NCBI GenBank assembly: GCA_017642535.1
Contig: JAGCOW010000091.1
Span: forward strand, 1 to 41,493
DNA: 41,493 nucleotides
Source: Bacteroidales bacterium
GTDB taxonomy: Bacteria; Bacteroidota; Bacteroidia; Bacteroidales; UBA1715
Direction of reading: 5' to 3'
How positions within the stretch are numbered: the stretch's first letter is position 1; each line of letters opens with the position of its first letter. A model generated the notes under the pieces. That model was not told the origin of the DNA and ran no database searches. It worked only from the letters and a program-made list of their open reading frames with translations. Positions 8,249 through 15,110 of this stretch are shown piece by piece. Position numbers and translations under genes: made by a program.

Positions 8249-10444
8249 TTATCGAATAAACAACAATTCTCTATATTTAGGCAACGTCCACATTTCGTCG
8301 TCAACAATCATCTCTAACTTGTCAGCGTGGTAACGGATTTGGTCGAAGAACGGCAAAACTGTTTCCTGATATGCAATTGCCTTTTTCTTTTCGTCTTTGA
8401 TTTTGTTGGCAACCTTGCGGGCTTCAACCATCTGTTCAACGAAACCTTTCACTGCCGAAATGTGTTCCGACAAATCTTCAATGGTTGAATTGTCGTGAGC
8501 GGCAAGTTTCTTCGCTTTTGCAGCGCCATATACTTGCGACATTTTGAATACGTTATCCAAAAGCATTGACTGATAGCGAGTTGCAACTGGAATAATATGG
8601 TTGAGAACTAAATCGCCAAGTACACGAGCCTCGATTTGGATTTTCTTTGTGTAGATTTCCCATTTAACTTCGTTACGAGCTTCCAATTCTTTTGCTGTGA
8701 ACACTTTGCAATCTTCAAACATTTTGATTGAATCTTTTGTAGTGTAAGCGTCGTAGATTTTTGGAACACTTGTTTCGCAGTCCAAACCACGTTTTTTCGC
8801 TTCTTTCTTCCATTCGTCGCTGTAACCGTTACCGTCGAAACGGATTGCCTTACATTCTTTAATGTATGCTTTCAAAACTGAGAAGATAGCTTCTTCTTTG
8901 CCCATGCCTTTTGCAATCTTAGCATCAACGGCAATCTTGAATTCTTTCAACTGAGCAGCTACGGCAGTGTTCAATGCAATCATTGCAGAACCGCAGTTTG
9001 CCGAGGAACCAACAGCACGGAACTCAAAACGGTTTCCTGTGAATGCGAATGGCGACGTACGGTTACGGTCGGTGTTGTCAAGCAATACTTCTGGCAATTT
9101 TGCGATACCAAGGCTCACTTTACGTTTACCGTCAACTTTAAGAGCTTCACCGCCGCTGTTTTTCTCAATTTTATCAAGAATTGCCGACAATTGTGAGCCC
9201 AAGAAGATTGAGATAATTGCTGGAGGTGCTTCGTTCGCACCAAGACGGTGAGCGTTGGAAGCCGTCATAATTGACGCTTTGAGCAATGCGTTGTTTTTGT
9301 AAACGGCCATCAATGTGTTCACAATAAATGTGACAAACTGAAGGTTTTCCGATGCTGTTTTGCCCGGAGTGAACAAGCCCACGCCTGTGTTCGTTCCCAA
9401 CGACCAGTTGTTGTGTTTTCCCGAACCGTTGATTCCTGCAAATGGTTTTTCGTGCAAAAGCACGCGGAATCCGTGTTTGCGGGCAATACGTTTCATAATC
9501 GACATAATCAACAAGTTCTGGTCGCTTGCCAAGTTTGTTTCACCAAAAATTGGAGCCAACTCGAACTGGTTCGGAGCAACCTCGTTGTGACGAGTTTTGC
9601 AAGGAATACCATATTTATATGCCTCGAATTCAATTTCTTTCATAAATGCCTGAACACGTTCAGGAATAGCACCGAAATAGTGGTCTTCCAACTGCTGGTT
9701 CTTTGCAGATTCGTGTCCGACCAACGTACGGCCAGTCAGCAACAAGTCTGGACGAGTAGCGTACAAACCTTCGTCAACCAAGAAGTATTCCTGTTCCCAA
9801 CCTAAATATGAATAAACTTTCTTCACATTTTTGTCGAAATACTGGCAAACCGATACGGCTGCCTTGTCAACTGCGTTCAATGCCTTCAAAAGAGGAGCTT
9901 TGTAGTCGAGCGATTCACCTGTGTAAGAAATGAATACTGTTGGGATACACAATGTATCGTCAACGATGAATGCTGGCGATGATGGATCCCATGCAGAATA
10001 ACCACGAGCTTCGAATGTGTTACGCAATCCACCACTTGGGAAACTTGATGCGTCAGGTTCCTGCTGAACAAGTAATTTCCCTGAAAATTCTTCTATAACG
10101 CCTTCACCTGGAGCACCTGCATATTCAATGAAAGAATCATGTTTTTCAGCGGTGCCGTCGGTCAATGGCTGAAACCAGTGCGTATAGTGTGTTGCACCCA
10201 TATCCATAGCCCACTGTTTCATACCAGCGGCAACGTGATTTGCTATGTCGCGATCCAACGTCGCACCATTATCAATTACGTCACGAATGACTTTTACTGT
10301 TTCTTTTGACAAGTATTTAGCCATCTGTTCACGACCAAACACATACTTTCCGAAATACTCCGAAGTCAAACCTTTGGGAGCTTCCACGGCTATCGCTTTC
10401 TTCTTGAATGCCTCGCCTACCACTTGAAATCTTAAATTTGCCAT
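8249..10444 (-). CDS. glnN: Glutamine synthetase type III
   Basis: Condenses ammonia and glutamate with ATP to form glutamine, the main ammonia-assimilating step. At 731 residues it is far longer than GSI (about 450-470) and matches the GSIII/GlnN class common in Bacteroidota. The opening AFKKKAIAVEAP and the block GREQMAKYLSKE are GSIII-like. The catalytic core includes GINGSGKHNNWSLGTN near residues 335-350 and NRTSPFAFTGNRFEFRAVGS, with a GSIII-type C-terminal extension after it. It is followed by a strong terminator and then gltB. The upstream region from 10445 to 10684 carries a promoter/operator module also found before dapL. The ATG at 10444 is preceded by AAAGGAT. Confidence 0.96.
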   Translation of the reverse strand: MANLRFQVVGEAFKKKAIAVEAPKGLTSEYFGKYVFGREQMAKYLSKETVKVIRDVIDNGATLDRDIANHVAAGMKQWAMDMGATHYTHWFQPLTDGTAEKHDSFIEYAGAPGEGVIEEFSGKLLVQQEPDASSFPSGGLRNTFEARGYSAWDPSSPAFIVDDTLCIPTVFISYTGESLDYKAPLLKALNAVDKAAVSVCQYFDKNVKKVYSYLGWEQEYFLVDEGLYATRPDLLLTGRTLVGHESAKNQQLEDHYFGAIPERVQAFMKEIEFEAYKYGIPCKTRHNEVAPNQFELAPIFGETNLASDQNLLIMSIMKRIARKHGFRVLLHEKPFAGINGSGKHNNWSLGTNTGVGLFTPGKTASENLQFVTFIVNTLMAVYKNNALLKASIMTASNAHRLGANEAPPAIISIFLGSQLSAILDKIEKNSGGEALKVDGKRKVSLGIAKLPEVLLDNTDRNRTSPFAFTGNRFEFRAVGSSANCGSAMIALNTAVAAQLKEFKIAVDAKIAKGMGKEEAIFSVLKAYIKECKAIRFDGNGYSDEWKKEAKKRGLDCETSVPKIYDAYTTKDSIKMFEDCKVFTAKELEARNEVKWEIYTKKIQIEARVLGDLVLNHIIPVATRYQSMLLDNVFKMSQVYGAAKAKKLAAHDNSTIEDLSEHISAVKGFVEQMVEARKVANKIKDEKKKAIAYQETVLPFFDQIRYHADKLEMIVDDEMWTLPKYRELLFIR

Positions 10445-10530
10445 ATCCTTTGGTTTTTATGATTTACATTATAATCGTCATTTTTCGGTCTTTTTGTAAC
10501 CGCTTCAATGCTTTTGCTTAAAATTTTCAA

Positions 10531-10620
10531 TGCAAATAAACGAATTATATTTCAAATTGTAAGCAAAACACAAGAAAAAAATTAAAAAAATATACAAATT
10601 ACGTGTATTTCGTATAAAAA
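10531..10620 (-). promoter_or_regulatory. glnN promoter/operator module shared with dapL
   Basis: Reading the minus strand there are two conserved blocks. The distal one, at 10596-10620, is TTTTTATACGAAATACACGT followed by AATTT, and contains the dyad TACG-N7-CGTA. The proximal one, at 10531-10568, runs from TTTTGCTT through TTTGAAATA to GTTTATTTGCA, the last resembling a Bacteroidota -7 box (TTTATTTG against TAnnTTTG). The same blocks occur in the same order before dapL, 26-27 nt apart in both places. The exact -33 box is unclear because the TTTG copies are 12 or 23 nt from the -7-like box rather than about 18-19. Confidence 0.6.
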
Positions 10621-10684
10621 GTATAAGCAAAAATGTGGAATCGCTTATGAAAATGAAGAATATCTCTTTCCCATCCTCCAAAAT

Positions 10685-11917
10685 CTATCCAAAGATTTTA
10701 GAAAAACGTTTTACTGCTTCCACGCAGTTCTCGCGACTGCCGAATGCCGTTAGGCGAACGTATCCTTCGCCTTGTGGTCCGAAGCCCACACCTGGCGTTA
10801 CAACCACGTTACATTTGGTGAGTACTTGGTCGAAGAAACTCCATGAATCAACGCCATCGGGCGTTTTTGCCCAAATATAAGGAGCGTTTACGCCTCCGTA
10901 AACTTTCATTCCTTCGTACGAAAGTCCGTCTCTGATGATTTTTGCATTCAGCAAATAATATGCAATGTTTTCCTTGATTTCCTTTTGCCCTTGCTCGGAA
11001 TAGATGGCTTCGGCTGCACGTTGCACGATATAGGCCGTTCCGTTGAACTTGGTGCATTGACGTCTGTTCCAAAGATGATTCAATGCAATTCGGGAACCAT
11101 CGGAAGTCGAAGCTGTTACCGTTTTCGGCACAACCGTGTAGCCGCAGCGAAGTCCTGTAAACCCAGCCGTTTTCGAAAAACTACGGAATTCTATTGCAAC
11201 ATCCTTTGCTCCTGGTATTTCATATATGCTGTGAGGCACGTCGGGTTCGGTAATGAACGCTTCGTATGCTGAATCGAACAGAATCAGCACACCGTGTTCC
11301 CGCGCATAGTCAACCCACACTTTCAGTTGTGACTTGGTAAGCGTGGTACCAGTGGGATTGTTTGGATAACACAGATAGATAATGTCGGGAACGGTTTTTG
11401 GCAGTTCCGGCACAAATTTATTTTCGCTGCAACAAGGAATATACACAATGTTGCTCCAATGTCCGTCTTTCCCCATAATACCTGCTCGTCCTGCCATCAC
11501 GTTGGAATCAACGTAAACGGGATATACGGGGTCGGTCACTGCAACCACGTTGCCAAAATCAAACAAATCGCCTATGTTGCCGAGGTCGCTTTTCGCACCG
11601 TCGCTTATAAATACTTCTTCGTCGTCAAGCGAGATGCCACGCGAGTTGTAATCATTTTTTATGATTTTTTGTATCAAGAACTTATAACCATGTTCAGGAC
11701 CATAACCTCTGAATGTTTCGGCATTTGCCATTTCATCGACTGCCTGGTGCAGTGCCTGTATCACAGTAGGGCAGAGTGGGCGTGTTACGTCGCCAATGCC
11801 AAGACTAATAACCGATGCTTCGGGGTGTGTTGCCTTATAATCCGTCACTTTGTGAGCGATTTCGGTAAATAGATAACTTTCGTGAATCTTTAAGAAATTA
11901 TTGTTGATACAAGCCAT
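10685..11917 (-). CDS. dapL: LL-diaminopimelate aminotransferase
   Basis: A pyridoxal-phosphate aminotransferase that makes LL-diaminopimelate from tetrahydrodipicolinate and glutamate in one step, serving lysine and peptidoglycan synthesis. I chose the ATG at 11917, giving 410 residues that begin [17 protein letters not shown]; this is the usual DapL start and length, and the upstream in-frame TTG would add 13 AT-rich codons lying in the promoter. The PLP lysine is in [15 protein letters not shown], near residue 249, and CYPNNPTGT and SDGAKSD are also present. It stands alone as a transcription unit, but its upstream region matches that of glnN. A link between dapL and nitrogen or glutamate supply is therefore plausible. 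Confidence 0.93.
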   Translation of the reverse strand: MACINNNFLKIHESYLFTEIAHKVTDYKATHPEASVISLGIGDVTRPLCPTVIQALHQAVDEMANAETFRGYGPEHGYKFLIQKIIKNDYNSRGISLDDEEVFISDGAKSDLGNIGDLFDFGNVVAVTDPVYPVYVDSNVMAGRAGIMGKDGHWSNIVYIPCCSENKFVPELPKTVPDIIYLCYPNNPTGTTLTKSQLKVWVDYAREHGVLILFDSAYEAFITEPDVPHSIYEIPGAKDVAIEFRSFSKTAGFTGLRCGYTVVPKTVTASTSDGSRIALNHLWNRRQCTKFNGTAYIVQRAAEAIYSEQGQKEIKENIAYYLLNAKIIRDGLSYEGMKVYGGVNAPYIWAKTPDGVDSWSFFDQVLTKCNVVVTPGVGFGPQGEGYVRLTAFGSRENCVEAVKRFSKIFG

Positions 11918-11951
11918 TGTAATTGTCTTTGTGTTTTTGTTATAATTTTTG

Positions 11952-12041
11952 TGCAAATAAACAAGTTTTTATTTCAAAACGAAAGCAAAATGGAATAAAA
12001 TGTGTGAATATAGAATAAATTACGTATTTTTTGTATAAAAA
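11952..12041 (-). promoter_or_regulatory. dapL promoter/operator module shared with glnN
   Basis: On the minus strand the distal block at 12017-12041 begins TTTTTATACAAAAAATACGT and continues AATTT, with the dyad half-sites TACG and TGTA spaced 7 nt apart when read on the plus strand. The proximal block at 11952-11990 has TTTTGCTT, TTTGAAATA and GTTTATTTGCA. The match to the glnN module is close over both blocks, while the 26 nt between the blocks are not conserved. That is the pattern expected of functional sites rather than of a recent duplication. Confidence 0.6.
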
Positions 12042-12132
12042 TAAAATAAGAAGATATGTGCCGAAAATTCGGTACACGACCTAATGCCGTTTCTTTCAAA
12101 GAAAAGGAGAAAAAGTTTAGGGAATTGAAAAT

Positions 12133-12708
12133 TTAGAGAGTTTTTAGGAACTCAACAAATTTTGCCGTTGCACGACCTCTGTGGCTCATTGCATTTTTTT
12201 GTTCGAGGGGCATTTGAGCAAATGATTCTCTGAATCCTTTGGGGACAAAAATAGGGTCGTAGCCAAAACCACCAACGCCCATTTTCTCGGTAGCGATTTC
12301 GCCTTCGACTTCGCCATTAAACAAGTATTCCTTGCCGTCGATAATGCAGGCAATCACAGTTTTGAAACATGCTCTGCGATTTGTCACACCGTTCATCAGT
12401 CGCAATGTTTTTTGAATATTGTCTTCGGGTGTGCAGTCATCGCCGGCAAAACGAGCGGTATATACGCCAGGAGCACCATCTAATGCGTCGATTTCAAGAC
12501 CAGTGTCGTCGGCAAAACAATTCTTTCCCGTTTTGTCATAAACCCAGTGTGCTTTTTGTAAGGCATTCTCAGCCAACGTGTTGCCTGTTTCTGGAATTTC
12601 ACCTTCACAACCAGCTTGTTTCAAATTAAGGATAGTGTAATTGGAGCCGATTATCTTTGAGATTTCTTCCAATTTATGTCTGTTGTTCGATGCAAATACA
12701 AGTTCCAT
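12133..12708 (-). CDS. rdgB: XTP/dITP diphosphatase (RdgB/HAM1 family)
   Basis: Hydrolyses non-canonical purine nucleotides such as dITP and XTP, keeping them out of DNA. The start is the ATG at 12708, giving 191 residues beginning MELVFASNNRHKLEEI, the canonical nucleotide-binding start. A longer open frame runs through this start into the divergent thiL gene and is not credible. Other family motifs are DDTGLEIDALDGAPGVYTARFAG and GFGYDPIFVP, and the tail AMSHRGRA is typical. It is divergently transcribed from thiL, and their start codons are 100 nt apart. Confidence 0.95.
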   Translation of the reverse strand: MELVFASNNRHKLEEISKIIGSNYTILNLKQAGCEGEIPETGNTLAENALQKAHWVYDKTGKNCFADDTGLEIDALDGAPGVYTARFAGDDCTPEDNIQKTLRLMNGVTNRRACFKTVIACIIDGKEYLFNGEVEGEIATEKMGVGGFGYDPIFVPKGFRESFAQMPLEQKNAMSHRGRATAKFVEFLKTL

Positions 12709-12721
12709 AGCATTTTTTTTG

Positions 12722-12750
12722 CAAAAATACATAAAAATCTTACCATCAAA
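12722..12750 (-). promoter_or_regulatory. Bacteroidota-type promoter for rdgB
   Basis: On the minus strand TTTG (12750-12747) is followed after 17 nt by an exact -7 box TATTTTTG (12729-12722). The ATG at 12708 starts only 13 nt past the box, so the 5' leader must be very short. Confidence 0.6.
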
Positions 12751-12757
12751 GTCAATG

Positions 12758-12787
12758 TTCGTTATTTGTATTTGTTTTGTATTTTTG
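12758..12787 (+). promoter_or_regulatory. Bacteroidota-type promoter for thiL
   Basis: TTCG (12758-12761, three of four matches to TTTG) is followed after 18 nt by TATTTTTG (12780-12787), an exact TAnnTTTG box. The thiL ATG is at 12809. It sits back to back with the rdgB promoter. Confidence 0.55.
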
Positions 12788-12808
12788 CATTGATTTTTAC
12801 AGAAAACT

Positions 12809-13828
12809 ATGGAAAAACAAAGGACTCTTGACGAGGTAGGAAAATTTGGATTGATAAATCTTTTAACAAAGGATTTTAAGACAGGGAAAAACACCATCAA
12901 GGGTGTGGGTGACGATTGTGCCGTGCTTGATTATAATCAGTCTGAATATCAGTTGGTTACGACTGATTTGCTGTTGGAAGGCATTCATTTTGATTTAATG
13001 TATTCTCCGTTGAAACACGTTGGTTATAAGGCAGTTATGGTCAATGCCTCGGATATTTATGCGATGAATGGAACGCCGAAACAAATGACCGTTTCCATAG
13101 CCGTGTCTGCAAAATTTTCGGTGAATGCGTTGGAACAACTTTACGAGGGAATTAAAATTGCCTGCGAACAATATAATATTGAATTGATTGGCGGCGACAC
13201 TTCTGCGTCAATGACAGGTTTGGCCATTAGTGTGACGATGATGGGAACCGTGGCAAAAGATAAAATCACGTATCGGACAGGGGCGAAAGAAAATGACTTG
13301 ATTTGCGTTTCGGGTGATTTGGGCGGTGCGTATGCCGGTTTGCAGATTTTCTTGCGAGAAAAGAATGTTTTTTCTCAATCCAAAGGCGTTCAGCCAAAAT
13401 TGGAGGGCTATGAATATGTGTTGCAAAGAAATTTGAAACCAGAAGCTCGGAAAGACATTGTTGAAAATCTTGCGAAACAAGGAATTGTACCAACTGCGAT
13501 GATTGACATTTCCGACGGACTTTCTTCGGAATTGTTCCATATTTGTAAAAATTCACACGTTGGTTGTAAAATCTACGAAGAGAAAATCCCAATAAACACC
13601 TTTACTGGCGAAGCGTGCAAGGAATTTTCCATAGAACCGCTCATTCCGGCCTTACACGGTGGTCACGACTACGAACTGCTCTTTACCGTTCCATTGGCTC
13701 AATATCAGCAATTACAAGCGATTCCCGACGTTTCTATTATTGGAAACATTGTGAAAGAACAAGACGGATTGGGTTTGATTTCTCGTTCTGGTGATTTTGT
13801 CCACCTTAAAGCACAAGGCTGGGATTAA
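12809..13828 (+). CDS. thiL: Thiamine-monophosphate kinase
   Basis: Phosphorylates thiamine monophosphate to thiamine diphosphate, the active cofactor, in the last step of thiamine synthesis. It is 339 residues and starts MEKQRTLDEVGKFGLI, a typical ThiL opening. The ATP/Mg motif GVGDDCAVLD comes early, then TTDLLLEGIHFDL, and GGDTSAS follows near residue 130. DISDGLSSELFHI and HGGHDYELLFTV, near the C-terminus, are also family motifs. No other thiamine gene is adjacent. It converges on murB, with 47 nt between the two stops. Confidence 0.94.
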   Translation: MEKQRTLDEVGKFGLINLLTKDFKTGKNTIKGVGDDCAVLDYNQSEYQLVTTDLLLEGIHFDLMYSPLKHVGYKAVMVNASDIYAMNGTPKQMTVSIAVSAKFSVNALEQLYEGIKIACEQYNIELIGGDTSASMTGLAISVTMMGTVAKDKITYRTGAKENDLICVSGDLGGAYAGLQIFLREKNVFSQSKGVQPKLEGYEYVLQRNLKPEARKDIVENLAKQGIVPTAMIDISDGLSSELFHICKNSHVGCKIYEEKIPINTFTGEACKEFSIEPLIPALHGGHDYELLFTVPLAQYQQLQAIPDVSIIGNIVKEQDGLGLISRSGDFVHLKAQGWD

Positions 13829-13852
13829 GTAGAGACGGGGTGTACATCGTCT
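13829..13852. other. Weak hairpin between convergent thiL and murB
   Basis: GTAGAGACG at 13829-13837 can pair with CGTCTT ending at 13853 (core AGACG/CGTCT, 10-nt loop). There is no U-tract on either strand, so at best it is a poor terminator. It resembles the better GAGACG hairpins at 21436 and 30107. Confidence 0.3.
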
Positions 13853-13875
13853 TGGAATGTGCACTTCGTTCCTTG

Positions 13876-14880
13876 TTATAAATAAATTACTTCAGGAACA
13901 ATAGCGATTCCGTACGTTTCAAATACTTTTCGTTGAATCTCTTCGGCAAGTTTTACTACGTCTGAACCCTCGGCATCCCCTGCATTGGTGAGGACGAGCG
14001 CTTGTTTGGGATGTACTTTTGCTCCACCAATTTGAAATCCCTTGAACCCAAGGGAATCTATCAACCAACCTGCTGCAATTTTTGTATGCTCGTCGCCTAC
14101 GGGATATGTTACCATTGTAGGATATTGTTCTTTCAATGCATCGGCTTGTGCTTTTGGAATCACAGGATTTTTAAAGAAACTTCCTGCACTGCCAATCTCC
14201 TTGGGGTCGGGGAGCTTGTCCTTGCGTATTGCAATAATTGCGTCACGAACCGTCTGAAGCGTGGCTGTAGATTCATCAATGACCGATTGCAGACTCCCAT
14301 ATCTAAGGTTGAACGATGCGTGTTTCTGTAATTTGAATGTAACATCCAAAACGATATATTTTCCTGCCTCTTCGTGTTTGAATATGCTGTCACGATAGCC
14401 AAACTTGCACTCTGCATTGGAAAACATTCGTTCCGTTTGATTGGCAATGGAAAGACAATGAACTTCGTGAATAATATCTTTTGCCTCAACTCCATATGCT
14501 CCAATGTTTTGCACTGGACTTGCACCTATACATCCGGGGATAAACGACAGATTTTCAGCGCCATAGAAATTATGTTCTACAGCCCACTTTACAAAATCGT
14601 CCCAAATCTCGCCAGCCGCAACGTTTACAAAAACAGTGTCGGAATCTTCTTTTACAATGGAAATCCCTTTCGTTTCAGGATGAATAATAGTGCCAGGATA
14701 ATTGCGTGTGAAAAGTATATTGCTTCCGCCTCCAAGTATAAAAAATGGTAAATCTCTCCGAAAATCATTCTTCAAAAAAGAACATAAATCTTCGTGTGAC
14801 GAATACGAGAAAAATACCAATGCTTGGGCTTGTAGGCCAAATGTATTATAGTTTTGCAACTGGAAATTTTCAGACTTCAT
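13876..14880 (-). CDS. murB: UDP-N-acetylenolpyruvoylglucosamine reductase
   Basis: A flavoenzyme that reduces the enolpyruvyl group to give UDP-N-acetylmuramate, the second committed step of peptidoglycan synthesis. The protein is 334 residues, close to the E. coli (type I) enzyme. It opens NYNTFGL, has ILGGGSNILFT in the FAD-binding domain, and FIPGCIGASPVQNIGAYG in the core. GSAGSFFKNP carries the catalytic serine, and the C-terminal PEVIYL contains the conserved glutamate. The tyrosine-containing FGYRDSIFK stretch is also type I-like. It is transcribed alone, converging with thiL and diverging from the TPR-phosphatase gene. Confidence 0.95.
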   Translation of the reverse strand: MKSENFQLQNYNTFGLQAQALVFFSYSSHEDLCSFLKNDFRRDLPFFILGGGSNILFTRNYPGTIIHPETKGISIVKEDSDTVFVNVAAGEIWDDFVKWAVEHNFYGAENLSFIPGCIGASPVQNIGAYGVEAKDIIHEVHCLSIANQTERMFSNAECKFGYRDSIFKHEEAGKYIVLDVTFKLQKHASFNLRYGSLQSVIDESTATLQTVRDAIIAIRKDKLPDPKEIGSAGSFFKNPVIPKAQADALKEQYPTMVTYPVGDEHTKIAAGWLIDSLGFKGFQIGGAKVHPKQALVLTNAGDAEGSDVVKLAEEIQRKVFETYGIAIVPEVIYL

Positions 14881-14938
14881 TCTCTAAAACTGTTTTATGC
14901 GGTAAAGATAGTAAAACACTGAGAGAATTTTGAAATAA

Positions 14939-15014
14939 TTAAGAATTAAAAATTAGGAAGTCAGCATGTGATTTTTAAGTTGTGACAACGACATTCTACT
15001 ATTTTAATTCTTAA
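14939..15014. repeat. 76-bp element bounded by 13-bp perfect inverted repeats
   Basis: TTAAGAATTAAAA (14939-14951) and its exact complement TTTTAATTCTTAA (15002-15014) flank 50 bp in the spacer between murB and the TPR-phosphatase gene. It could be a small mobile remnant (MITE-like) or a long-loop RNA hairpin. The arms are AT-rich, so chance is not excluded. I saw no target-site duplication. Confidence 0.4.
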
Positions 15015-15110
15015 CTCTTATTTTTTAATTTCGTAATTTCTGGTCTGGTTATGTTTTTTTGTGCAAAATGCGTACTTTTACCACAAATCAGAAACGGTTT
15101 TGTTTTAAAT

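Noticed and set aside
12058..12077. Imperfect palindrome around CCGAAAATTCGG after rdgB
   Set aside because: There is no T-run after it on either strand and the stem is short, so I do not call a terminator.
12709..12900. N-terminal extension of rdgB into thiL
   Set aside because: It lies over the divergent promoters and the thiL start, and the RdgB family begins at MELVFASNN.
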